From NCBI GenBank assembly GCA_021163465.1, contig JAGGWU010000007.1, positions 1-7,627 of the forward strand: DNA of 7,627 bases. Reading direction: 5' to 3'. The notes beneath the pieces were generated by a model, which was not told where the DNA came from, searched no databases, and saw only the letters and a program-made list of their open reading frames with translations. The translations under genes and the position numbers were made by a program. Position 1 is the first letter of the stretch; each line of letters starts with the position of its first letter. The DNA is from Candidatus Bipolaricaulota bacterium. GTDB taxonomy: Bacteria > Bipolaricaulota > Bipolaricaulia > Bipolaricaulales > Bipolaricaulaceae. Of this stretch, positions 1-6,828 are shown in pieces.

Positions 1-762
1 CACCAGCACCTTCCCAAAGGTTCCCTTATGGCCGAAAGGATCCCGGTGAGGCAGGGCGGCGGCACAGAAGGCCTCCGAGATCACCTCCGCCACCGGCTTC
101 ACCGCATCCCAGGCCGGTTGGGGATAGGCGACGTCGACCACCTCCACCTCTCCGCAGTGCCGGGCCGCGGGAGGAAGCAGATGACATGGTTTGAGCGCCC
201 CCATGGCCAGCGTTATGTCCGCTTCCACCGCCGGCCCCGGCACCTCGCCGGAATCGGCGTCCAGTCCCGAGGGGATGTCCACCGCCACCACCAGCCCCAG
301 GGACTCGTTCACGAGCTCGATGGCCTTAGCAGCAAGACCCCTGGCGGCCCCTTTGATCCCCACCCCCAAGAGGCCGTCGATCACCAGGTCCGCACGGACG
401 AGGGCGTCCCGGAACCTCTCCAGGTCCCGCGAAGAGCGCACCCGGAAAAGCCTCCCCGGGAATGAGGCGGCGAAGGCATTGGCCTGTGATGCGGCGGCGC
501 CTGTGGGTTCCCCCAAGATGATCGCCAGCACTTCCGCGCCCCAAAGCCCAAGCCATCGGGCGATCCCGAGGGCATCCCCACCGTTTCCGCCCTTCCCACA
601 TACCGCAAAGACGTAGCGCCGCAAAGGCCGCCCCAGGGTGCGCTGCAAGCATTCGGCCCCACCGCGAGCCGCGGACTCCATGAGGAGAAGGCGCTCCATC
701 CCCAGCCGCTCGCTCTCGCGATCCAGAGTCCTTATCGCCTCGGCGGAGAAAACGGGCTGCAT
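1..762 (-). CDS. nnr: Bifunctional NAD(P)H-hydrate repair enzyme Nnr (epimerase + dehydratase), 5' part, cut by the left edge
   Basis: Repairs damaged NADHX/NADPHX: the N-terminal YjeF_N domain interconverts R and S epimers, and the C-terminal ribokinase-like domain dehydrates the S form using ADP or ATP. 254 residues are visible and the frame is open through base 1. Family marks seen: LMES (27-30), GKGGNGGD (56-63, the NNGGDG loop), a DGLLGVG segment (129-135), DIPSGLDADSG (162-172) and a KPCHLL segment (191-196). From about residue 237 the sequence HRDPFGHKGTFGKVLV matches the entry to the dehydratase domain, so this is the fused form, normally near 500 residues. The ATG at 762 follows an in-frame TGA (772-774) after only three codons, and its N-terminus fits the family. 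There is no Shine-Dalgarno; a promoter lies just upstream. Odd: the usual LMEN reads LMES and GNNGGDG reads GGNGGDA. Family assignment is secure; activity of the variant epimerase site is not shown. Confidence 0.93.
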   Translation of the reverse strand, partial: MQPVFSAEAIRTLDRESERLGMERLLLMESAARGGAECLQRTLGRPLRRYVFAVCGKGGNGGDALGIARWLGLWGAEVLAIILGEPTGAAASQANAFAASFPGRLFRVRSSRDLERFRDALVRADLVIDGLLGVGIKGAARGLAAKAIELVNESLGLVVAVDIPSGLDADSGEVPGPAVEADITLAMGALKPCHLLPPAARHCGEVEVVDVAYPQPAWDAVKPVAEVISEAFCAAALPHRDPFGHKGTFGKVLV

Positions 763-773
763 ATCCAGGGATC

Positions 774-802
774 ATTGTAGGGAGATTGATGAAGCCGGCC
801 AA
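774..802 (-). promoter_or_regulatory. Candidate sigma70-type promoter for nnr, near-leaderless
   Basis: Read on the minus strand, TTGGCC (797-802) is followed by a 17-base spacer and TACAAT (774-779). The -10 box ends 11 bases before the nnr ATG at 762. A start point 6-8 bases after the -10 box would leave a leader of only about 3-5 bases, which agrees with the absence of a Shine-Dalgarno. It lies in the only real intergenic gap of the window (763-826). The boxes are seen; promoter activity is inferred. Confidence 0.5.
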
Positions 803-826
803 GTGGCGGAATACCGAAAGCCGAGT

Positions 827-1729
827 TCAGGTTCCATGAAGCATGCTCAGTATTTCTCGGGCTACCCAGGTTGTGTCCTTACCCGTGCGGTCGATCCAGT
901 GGATCCCGGGCTCACGCCGGAACCAGGTGAGCTGACGTCGGGCATAGGCCTTGGTGTTGGCCACAATCCTACGTTTCGCTTCCTCCAGAGGGATAATCCC
1001 ACGGAAATGGTCGAAGAGCTCGGCGTAGCCGATGGTGCGGAGGATGGGCACATCCGCGGGGAGTTTGGTACGGAAAAGCCCCCGGGCCTCATCCATAAGG
1101 CCTTTGGCGAACATCTCCTCCACCCGGGCCGCGATCCGCCGGTAAAGCTCCCCCCGCTCGAGGGAGATCCCGACCACCAAAAGGGGCCAGGGGAACGGAC
1201 GTTCCTTTCCCCAAAAGTGGGAGATGGGCTTCCCGGTGGCCCGGTAAACCTCCAGGGCCCGGATGATACGCACGCGATCGTGGGGGCGGATCTTCCGGGC
1301 CGCCATGGGATCCACCCGCTCGAGCTCCCGGTAGAGCGCACCGGTGGAGCGCATCGCCAATTCGGCCCTGATCCTCGGGTCGGCCCCCGGCCCCTCGAAG
1401 ATCCCCACGGTCAGCGCCCGCACGTACAGGGTGCTCCCCCCCACGATCACCGGGGTCCTCCCCCGGGAGAGGATATCACGCACCGCCTGCTCGCAATCCC
1501 GTCGAAACTTGACGGCATCGTAGCGGGCCCACCACGGCACATGGTCGAGTAGGTGGTGTGGGACGCGACGGCGCAGCTCCCACGGGGGCTTCGCCGTTCC
1601 GACCTCAAGATTCCGATATACCGCACGGGCGTCGGCGGAAATCACCTCCCCGCCGATCATCTCGGCGAGCTCCACCGCGATCTCGCTTTTCCCCACCGCG
1701 GTGGGGCCTACGATCAGGGGGATCCTCAC
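827..1729 (-). CDS. miaA: tRNA dimethylallyltransferase MiaA
   Basis: Transfers the dimethylallyl group of DMAPP to N6 of A37 in tRNAs that read UNN codons. 300 residues, the usual length. Motifs seen: P-loop GPTAVGKS (8-15), SADARAVY (31-38) with the expected Asp33, GTAKP (44-48), GGSTLYVRAL (97-106), DPMAARKIRPHDRVRIIRALEVYRA split over 140-164, IGYAEL (233-238) and the tRNA-contact stretch ARRQLTWFRRE (263-273). The start is GTG and overlaps the rpoD stop by 4 bases, with GGAAGA just before it, so translation is probably coupled to rpoD. Two family positions differ: SADS is SADA (Ala34), and GGTGLY is GGSTLY (97-102). Family is certain from the overall pattern; the effect of these substitutions is unknown. 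A 64-base gap separates its end from nnr, and no terminator is visible there. Confidence 0.96.
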   Translation of the reverse strand: MRIPLIVGPTAVGKSEIAVELAEMIGGEVISADARAVYRNLEVGTAKPPWELRRRVPHHLLDHVPWWARYDAVKFRRDCEQAVRDILSRGRTPVIVGGSTLYVRALTVGIFEGPGADPRIRAELAMRSTGALYRELERVDPMAARKIRPHDRVRIIRALEVYRATGKPISHFWGKERPFPWPLLVVGISLERGELYRRIAARVEEMFAKGLMDEARGLFRTKLPADVPILRTIGYAELFDHFRGIIPLEEAKRRIVANTKAYARRQLTWFRREPGIHWIDRTGKDTTWVAREILSMLHGT

Positions 1730-2778
1730 TCTTCCGAAAGCAACAGGTCTCGATAGCGCTTCAGGGCCGCCCGCCGGGAGGGATGCTTCAACTTCTCCAG
1801 GGCCCGCAGCTCGATCTGACGGATCCGCTCCCGGGTCACATCGAACATCGCCGCCACCTCCTTCAGGGTACGGGGGTGGCCGTCCCGCAACCCGTACCGG
1901 AGTTCCAGGATCTCCCGCTCCCGGGGATCCAGCTCCTTTATCGCCTTGAGGAGCTCCTCTCGGAGCTTTTCCCTGATGGCCTCCTTGGAAGGAGATGGCA
2001 CAGAGCTGTCGGCGATGAGATCCCCCAGCGTTTCATCCTCGTCCTCGGAGAGGGGGCGCTCCAGGGAAGAGGTATAGCGGGCCACCTGCTCGATGCGCTT
2101 TATCTTGTCCACCGGGATCCCCAGGGCCTCGGAGAGCTCCTCATAGGTGGGAGCGGCCCCGTACCGCTGGATGTGCTCCCTCCTGGCTTCGGAGAGATCC
2201 TGGAGGGTTTCCGCGGCATGGGTGGGAACACGGATGGTGCGGGTCTGATCGGCCAAGGCCCGGGTGATGGCCTGGCGGATCCACCACGTAGCATAGGTGG
2301 AGAACTTGTACCCCTTGCGCCAGTCGAATTTCTCCACCGCCCGCATAAGGCCGATGTTCCCCTCCTGGATCAGATCAAGGAGCGAAAGCCCATGGTGCAT
2401 GTAACGTTTGGCAACGGAAACCACCAACCTCAGGTTGGACTCGATGAGCTTCTTTCGCGCCGCCTCCCCCTCCTTTACCTTCCGTTCCAGCTCCCGACGT
2501 TCCTCCGGGGAAAGCTTGTCTCCTTCCTTCTTGAGGCGCTGGGCCGCGAGTTTGCCCTCTTCCAAGGCCTTGGCCAGGGCGACCTCCTCCTCCTTGGTAA
2601 GAAGGGGAACGCGTCCGATCTCTTTGAGATACGTGCGGACGGGATCTTCCCGGGAACGCGATGTTTTTTCTATTTCCTCCACCGGAGGGCTCTCCCCTGG
2701 CTCTTCCAAAGGGGCATGGCTTTCCCCCTCCCACGGATCCGACACATCCGAAAACACGTGGTTATCCTTGCTTTTCAT
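1726..2778 (-). CDS. rpoD: RNA polymerase primary sigma factor (RpoD/SigA)
   Basis: The sigma70 subunit that directs RNA polymerase to housekeeping promoters. 350 residues. Region 1.2 is at about 45-75 (DPVRTYLKEIGRVPLLTKEE), regions 2.1-2.4 at about 109-190 including LIQEGNIGLMRAVEKFD (136-152) and STYATWWIRQAITRALADQ (160-178), region 3 at about 191-262, and region 4 at about 277-338 with the -35 recognition helix in VTRERIRQIE (314-323). Region 1.1 is reduced to a short acidic tail of about 44 residues, and there is no large insert between regions 1.2 and 2. This is the Bacillus-like compact layout rather than the proteobacterial one. The ATG at 2778 overlaps the dnaG end by 17 bases. It is backed by AAGGGGGA at 2781-2788, and no other Met occurs before residue 127. 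The intact region 1.2 and the dnaG neighbour argue for the primary sigma rather than an alternative one. Confidence 0.97.
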   Translation of the reverse strand: MKSKDNHVFSDVSDPWEGESHAPLEEPGESPPVEEIEKTSRSREDPVRTYLKEIGRVPLLTKEEEVALAKALEEGKLAAQRLKKEGDKLSPEERRELERKVKEGEAARKKLIESNLRLVVSVAKRYMHHGLSLLDLIQEGNIGLMRAVEKFDWRKGYKFSTYATWWIRQAITRALADQTRTIRVPTHAAETLQDLSEARREHIQRYGAAPTYEELSEALGIPVDKIKRIEQVARYTSSLERPLSEDEDETLGDLIADSSVPSPSKEAIREKLREELLKAIKELDPREREILELRYGLRDGHPRTLKEVAAMFDVTRERIRQIELRALEKLKHPSRRAALKRYRDLLLSEE

Positions 2779-4474
2779 ATTCCCCCTTCAATACCCGCGC
2801 CCGGCTACGACAAAGCTCTACGTACTCCCGCTGGAGCTTTTCCAGGGATTCCCTTTCCCCCCGTTTCTCCGCTTGTGTCAATTCCTCCCGCAAAGACTTG
2901 ATCCGCTGTTCCAACTTGGGAAGTACGTGAAACTTTTGCCACGCCTCTTCCAGCGCCCTCGCCTCGTCCGAGAAGGTGATATCCCAAAGGAGGATTCGGC
3001 TCAAACGGGCTTGCAGTTCCGGATCAAGCTCGGACGCAAGGACATGGGGCTCGGGTCCCGCTTCCCCGTCGACACAGCGTTCAAGCCACAATTTCACTAT
3101 AGGTCGATATTCGACGCTGAACTCCTCCGGCGCAAGTCGTGTGAGTTTTTCCCGGGGAAGTTTCCCCATAAGGAGGAATTTGAGCACCACCTCTTCCGCC
3201 CCAAACCTCTCCTCTTCCTCCCCTGTCTCCTCCCAGGAGATCCTTCCCTTCAGGACCTTCCACACCTCCTCCTCCGGCAGCCCCAAAAGTACGGAGAGCT
3301 TCTGGGCCCATTCCCGCCTCAGAAGCGGGTTCTTGATGCGCTCCCAAAGGGAACGCACAAGCTTCAGCGCGTCCCCTTTGCCCTTGAGGGAGGAGAGATC
3401 GAACCGCACGGGAATCATGGACAGGAGGAACTCCTGGAAATCGGTGGCCTCCGCGATGGTCGCATGAAGCGCCGCGGTTCCCCGCCCCCGCACCAGGGAA
3501 TCCGGATCCTCCCCTTCGGGGAGAAGGGCCACCCTTACCTCCAGGCCGGCATCCAACAGGATGCCGATCCCCCTGAGGGTGGAGGCCTCCCCTGCGGCAT
3601 CGGCATCGTAGGCGAGGACCACCTCCCGGGCGTACCGGGCCAACCTCCTTGCCTGGGACTCGGTGAGGGCGGTGCCCATGGAACACACGGCTTCCTTTAT
3701 CCCCGCCTGCTGGAGGGAGATGACATCGGTATATCCCTCCACCAGGATAACGCGGCCGGAGGACACGATCGCCTCCTTCGCGATATCGAGACCGTAAAGG
3801 AGGGTCCCCTTTTCGAACAGGGGCGTGTTGGGGCTATTGAGGTACTTGGGTTCCGCCCCGGAGAGGCTCCGTCCCGCGAAGGCCACCGTGCGGCCGAGCT
3901 CGTCCCGGATGGGGAAGATCACCCGATCCACGAAACGGTCGCGGTATCCCCGCTCGCCCTTCACAATCAGGCCGAGTTTTTCCAGATCAGATATCCCCCA
4001 ACGGGAAAGGGCAGAAAGAAGGGCTTTACCGGATGGGGGGGCGTAGCCCAGTCCGTATCGGTCCCAAACTTCCGGTCCTAAGCCCCGGGAAAGGAGATAA
4101 TCCCTGGCGGATTTCCCCTCGGGTGAGTTCAGGGCATCCCGGAAAAAACGCTCCGCGGCAGCGTTGATCTCAAGGAGCTTTTCCCGCTCGCCGCTCCGTC
4201 TGAGCTCCACCCCGAGCTCCGCCGCCAATCGCTCCAGGGCCTCCCGAAAAGAAAGCCGCTCGATACGCATAAGGAAGCCTATGGCGTCGCCGCCGGCCCC
4301 GCAGCCGAAGCAGTGCCAAAGTTTCTTCTCGGGGGAGACGTAGAAAGAAGGGGTGTCGTCGGGATGGAAGGGACAACGTCCCTTGTAGCCCTTGCCCGAA
4401 GGCTTCAGGGCTACATACCGGGAGATCAGCTCCACGATATCGACCTTCTCCCGGATCTCATCGAGCTCGCTCAT
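2762..4474 (-). CDS. dnaG: DNA primase DnaG
   Basis: Makes the RNA primers for replication and works with the DnaB helicase at the fork. 570 residues, close to the usual 580-600. The N-terminal CHC2 zinc domain has C34, H37, C55 and C58 (CPFH ... CFGC). The catalytic core has RVIFPIRD (184-191), AFAGRSLS (198-205) and PKYLNSPNTPLF (209-220). The TOPRIM acidic residues are in VEGYTD (245-250, E246), YDAD (289-292, D290 and D292) and GEDPDSL (321-327). The last 140 or so residues are helical, charged and poorly conserved, as expected of the DnaB-binding domain, and end in a coiled-coil-like Glu/Lys/Arg-rich stretch. The ATG overlaps the upstream hydrolase stop as ATGA, with no clear Shine-Dalgarno, so translation is likely coupled. 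All the metal-binding residues expected of an active primase appear present. Confidence 0.98.
   Translation of the reverse strand: MSELDEIREKVDIVELISRYVALKPSGKGYKGRCPFHPDDTPSFYVSPEKKLWHCFGCGAGGDAIGFLMRIERLSFREALERLAAELGVELRRSGEREKLLEINAAAERFFRDALNSPEGKSARDYLLSRGLGPEVWDRYGLGYAPPSGKALLSALSRWGISDLEKLGLIVKGERGYRDRFVDRVIFPIRDELGRTVAFAGRSLSGAEPKYLNSPNTPLFEKGTLLYGLDIAKEAIVSSGRVILVEGYTDVISLQQAGIKEAVCSMGTALTESQARRLARYAREVVLAYDADAAGEASTLRGIGILLDAGLEVRVALLPEGEDPDSLVRGRGTAALHATIAEATDFQEFLLSMIPVRFDLSSLKGKGDALKLVRSLWERIKNPLLRREWAQKLSVLLGLPEEEVWKVLKGRISWEETGEEEERFGAEEVVLKFLLMGKLPREKLTRLAPEEFSVEYRPIVKLWLERCVDGEAGPEPHVLASELDPELQARLSRILLWDITFSDEARALEEAWQKFHVLPKLEQRIKSLREELTQAEKRGERESLEKLQREYVELCRSRARVLKGEYEKQG
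2781..2788 (-). promoter_or_regulatory. Ribosome binding site of rpoD inside the dnaG 3' end
   Basis: AAGGGGGA on the minus strand ends two bases before the rpoD ATG (2776-2778); counted from the AAGG core the spacing is about 6 bases. It lies within the last codons of dnaG and supports the ATG start despite the 17-base overlap. Ribosomes could start here independently as well as through coupling. Confidence 0.55.
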
Positions 4475-5064
4475 AGGAGTTCCCGCAGAAGGGGATTCCT
4501 CTCCCGCTCGGCCTGCAGCGAGGTGGGCTCACCGTGACCGGGGTAAATGCGCCATTCCCCGGAAAGGGAGGTAAAGAAGCGTTGGATGGATTCCCTGAGT
4601 TCCGTGAACGACCCCCCGGGCAGATCCCACCTCCCCACCGAACCCGCGAACAAAAGGTCCCCACAGAAAACCACCTTCCCCCGCTCCCAAAGGAATACCA
4701 CCGATCCCGGTGAATGTCCAGGGTAGTGGGCGACCGTAAGAACCTCGTGCCCCAGGGGCAGCTTCTGGCCGTCCTTCAGGTACCCGTCCGCCTGGGGAGG
4801 GGCTTTACCGAAGGCGAAGAACACCTCCCGTTCCGCCTCGTGGTAAAGGAGCTTCCCGCCGAAACGGCTCTGAACCTCTACCGCAGCCCCGGCGTGGTCG
4901 AAGTGGCCGTGGGTAAGGAGGATGTATTTGAGCTTGACCTTTCCCAAGGCCTCGAGGAGCTCCACACTCGATCCTCCAGGGTCGATCAGCGCCGCCTCTC
5001 CTTGGGACTCCACAAGGTAACAGTTGGTAAAAAGCGGTCCGACCACGAACCTCTCAATCCTCAT
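4471..5064 (-). CDS. Metallo-beta-lactamase-fold hydrolase, glyoxalase II / YcbL-like
   Basis: A cytosolic single-domain metal hydrolase of 197 residues with no signal peptide. The full set of metal ligands is visible: THGHFDH (51-57: H52, H54, D56, H57), H117 in PGHSPGS, D136 in CGDLLF and H177 in YPGHG. The stretch GSVGRWDLPGGS (141-152) is characteristic of the glyoxalase II / YcbL subgroup, not of beta-lactamases or RNases of this fold. Members hydrolyse thioesters such as S-lactoylglutathione, but many small bacterial ones have no proven substrate, and the separate C-terminal substrate-binding domain of classical glyoxalase II is missing here. The start overlaps comF by 11 bases and the stop overlaps dnaG by 4 bases. 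No Shine-Dalgarno is evident at its ATG. The fold assignment is certain; the substrate is open. Confidence 0.92.
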   Translation of the reverse strand: MRIERFVVGPLFTNCYLVESQGEAALIDPGGSSVELLEALGKVKLKYILLTHGHFDHAGAAVEVQSRFGGKLLYHEAEREVFFAFGKAPPQADGYLKDGQKLPLGHEVLTVAHYPGHSPGSVVFLWERGKVVFCGDLLFAGSVGRWDLPGGSFTELRESIQRFFTSLSGEWRIYPGHGEPTSLQAERERNPLLRELL

Positions 5065-5770
5065 GACGGATCGTGCGCGAGGCGGTGAGGACCACCACCT
5101 CCCCGAAGCCCGCGGAGATGAGGGCCCGGGAGCACTCCGTGACCGTGGTTCCGGTGGTGTAGACGTCGTCCACCAATACCACCCGCTCCCCTTTTCCCGT
5201 CCTACGGGAGGAAAACGCCCCGGCCAGGTTCCTCAGGCGTTCCCGGTAGCCCAGGGAAACCTGGGGCGGAGTGGACCGGATCTTTACGAGGAGGGGCTCC
5301 ACGGGGACTCCGGAAAGAACGGAAAGCTCACGGGCCAGCCCTTCCGCCGCGTGCCACGTGCCCTTGCGGCCGGGATCCGGGGGAACGAAGGTGATGATCT
5401 CGGCGTCCCGGGGGAGAAAGGGCACGAGGAGGCCGGAGAGGAAACGGGCCAGGGCCCTTTCGCCTTCCTTCATCCCTAAAACCAGGACCCGCAGGATCCC
5501 CAGATGTGGTCCCAAGGCCCGCGCCCAAGCGAATGGGCGCGGCTCCACCGCACATTCACGGCAGAGGTCCGTCCCTTCCTTCACCGGATGCCCACATATC
5601 ACGCACAGTTCCGTGGAAAAAACCTCAAGTTCTTCCAAGCATCGGGGACAAAGGGGGGTTGGTTCAGCTTGGGATGCACCGCAGATGAAGCAACGCGGCG
5701 GGAAAAGGAGGGAAACCGCCCCTTTCCCCGCCGCCCCCAAAAGCCTACTTAACGATGAATTTGGCCACAT
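5054..5770 (-). CDS. comF: ComF family phosphoribosyltransferase-like protein
   Basis: ComF proteins are needed for DNA uptake in naturally competent bacteria, where they act on incoming single-stranded DNA; in many other bacteria their role is unproven. 238 residues. The N-terminal part has four CxxC pairs (C27/C30, C41/C44, C56/C59, C70/C73), which can hold two zinc ions. This is followed by the ComF block VPPDPGRKGTWHAAEGLA (129-146), the TPPQVSLGYRERLRNLAGAF stretch (167-186) and a type I phosphoribosyltransferase PRPP loop, VVLVDDVYTTGTT (197-209). The ATG at 5770 lies 26 bases inside gap and has no good Shine-Dalgarno. A TTG at codon 11 (5738-5740) would give a shorter protein that still keeps every motif, so the exact start is uncertain. 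No other competence gene is in the window. Confidence 0.93.
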   Translation of the reverse strand: MWPNSSLSRLLGAAGKGAVSLLFPPRCFICGASQAEPTPLCPRCLEELEVFSTELCVICGHPVKEGTDLCRECAVEPRPFAWARALGPHLGILRVLVLGMKEGERALARFLSGLLVPFLPRDAEIITFVPPDPGRKGTWHAAEGLARELSVLSGVPVEPLLVKIRSTPPQVSLGYRERLRNLAGAFSSRRTGKGERVVLVDDVYTTGTTVTECSRALISAGFGEVVVLTASRTIRHED

Positions 5771-6800
5771 CCAGAAGGCGGCAACAGTAGCCCCACTCGT
5801 TATCGTAGAAGGAAAGCACCTTCACCACCTTGGGCATCTTGGGAAGCACCATGGTGTAAGCCAAAGCTACCACGGCGGAGTGGTCCTCGCCCAGTACGTC
5901 GGAGGAGACGATGGGCTCCTCCACCACCTTCATCACCTCGCCGAGCGGGGTCTCGGCGGCCTTGAGGAACGCCTCGTTCACCTCCTCCACCGTAACTTCT
6001 CGCTTCAGGGTGGCGGTGAAATCGGACACGGAGCCGCACGGCACCGGGACCCTCATGGCGATCCCGTCCATCTTCCCTTCCAGCTCCCGGAATATGGCGG
6101 GGATGGCCCTGGCAGCGCCGGTGGAAGTGGGGATGATGTTGGCCGCCGCGGCCCGGGCCCGGGCAAGGTCGTCGTGAAAGGCGTCCACGACCCGCTGGTC
6201 GTTGGTGTAGGCGTGGACGGTGGTGAGGAACCCTTCCTCGATCCCGAACGCCTCGTGCAACACCTTCACCACCGGGCCCAGGGAGTTGGTGGTGCAGGAG
6301 GCGGCGGAGACGATGTCGGGCCTTCCCCTCTTTTCGTATTCTTGCTCGTTGACCCGCCAGAGGATCTGCAAGGTTTCCTCGGCCTTCTTGCCCCGCGGGG
6401 GCGCGGTGATGAGCACCTTTTTGGCCCCGGCTTCCAGGTGTCCTTTGGCCTTCTCCGGATCCCGGAAGACCCCGGTGGCCTCGATGACCACATCCACCCC
6501 CAGCTCCCCCCAGGGGAGCTCGGCGGGGTTGGGGACCGCGGTGAGCCGGATCTCGGGACGATCCCCGACTTTTAGGCGATACTCGGCCACCAAGGTGACG
6601 CCCAAGTCGTAGGGGCCATAGACGGTGTCGTACTTGAAGAGGTGTGCGGCCCATTTGGCGTCGAACTTGTCTTTCTTCTTGTTGTAGAAGAAGAGGTCGT
6701 TGATCCCCACGATCTCCACCTCGGGGTCTTTGGCAGCGATCCGGGTGAAAACCCGCCCGATCCTCCCGAAGCCGTTTATCCCTATCCTCACCGGTGCCAT
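5745..6800 (-). CDS. gap: Type I glyceraldehyde-3-phosphate dehydrogenase
   Basis: Oxidises glyceraldehyde 3-phosphate to 1,3-bisphosphoglycerate in glycolysis, or the reverse in gluconeogenesis. From the chosen ATG it has 351 residues, somewhat longer than the usual 330-340. Seen: Rossmann motif GINGFGRIGR (7-16), Asp35 at the end of strand 2, catalytic Cys169 in SCTTN (168-172), His196 in TTVHAYTNDQR (193-203), STGAARA (226-232) and YDNEWGY (332-338). An open frame extends 12 codons further up to an ATG at 6836 inside pdxT. The ATG at 6800 is preferred because it gives the conserved family N-terminus and has AAAAGGAG 7 bases upstream. Oddities are a lysine-rich insertion after INDL (about residues 36-50) and AF at the position where NAD-specific enzymes carry Leu-Pro (207-208). 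Its triose-phosphate substrate is shared with PdxS upstream. Confidence 0.96.
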   Translation of the reverse strand: MAPVRIGINGFGRIGRVFTRIAAKDPEVEIVGINDLFFYNKKKDKFDAKWAAHLFKYDTVYGPYDLGVTLVAEYRLKVGDRPEIRLTAVPNPAELPWGELGVDVVIEATGVFRDPEKAKGHLEAGAKKVLITAPPRGKKAEETLQILWRVNEQEYEKRGRPDIVSAASCTTNSLGPVVKVLHEAFGIEEGFLTTVHAYTNDQRVVDAFHDDLARARAAAANIIPTSTGAARAIPAIFRELEGKMDGIAMRVPVPCGSVSDFTATLKREVTVEEVNEAFLKAAETPLGEVMKVVEEPIVSSDVLGEDHSAVVALAYTMVLPKMPKVVKVLSFYDNEWGYCCRLLDVAKFIVK

Positions 6801-6807
6801 CTTCACG

Positions 6808-6815
6808 CTCCTTTT
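6808..6815 (-). promoter_or_regulatory. Strong Shine-Dalgarno of gap, fixing its start
   Basis: AAAAGGAG on the minus strand lies 7 bases before the ATG at 6798-6800, in the 28-base spacer between pdxT and gap. It is the best ribosome binding site in the window and fits a gene that needs high expression. It would be useless for the upstream in-frame ATG at 6836, so it decides the start. Confidence 0.85.
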
Positions 6816-6828
6816 GCGTTTGAGGGTT

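Noticed and set aside
326..802. A 158-codon minus-strand frame starting at 802, overlapping the nnr 5' half in another frame
   Set aside because: The nnr frame beneath it carries all the family motifs; this frame's product is Gly/Arg-rich with no domain, and its start falls inside the promoter.
763..826. Possible terminator after miaA
   Set aside because: Only a weak GCC-ACTT-GGC fold is visible, with no T-run, and it overlaps the promoter -35 box.
1691..1706. Perfect 16-base palindrome CCCCACCGCGGTGGGG
   Set aside because: It encodes the MiaA P-loop residues P-T-A-V-G and is explained by GC-rich codon choice for a fixed protein motif. It could form a 6-bp stem near the miaA 5' end, but nothing else supports an operator or attenuator.
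3092..3110. TATAGT on the minus strand inside dnaG as an internal promoter for rpoD
   Set aside because: The hexamer 17 bases upstream is GAGTTC, a poor match to TTGACA, and the site is about 320 bases from the rpoD start with no further support.
2408..4081. A 557-codon open frame on the plus strand, antisense to dnaG and the rpoD 5' part
   Set aside because: It lies fully opposite two certain genes, its translation shows no known domain and is of low-complexity Pro/Leu/Gly/Arg type, and GC-rich third positions commonly keep the opposite strand open. The same applies to plus-strand frames at 1558-2901 (447 codons), 5271-6575 (434 codons) and 638-1552 (304 codons).
6502..6520. Inverted repeat with 8-bp arms and a 3-base loop, terminator-like
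   Set aside because: It sits in mid-gap over the conserved AELPWGEL codons and has no T-run after it; it arises from the coding sequence.
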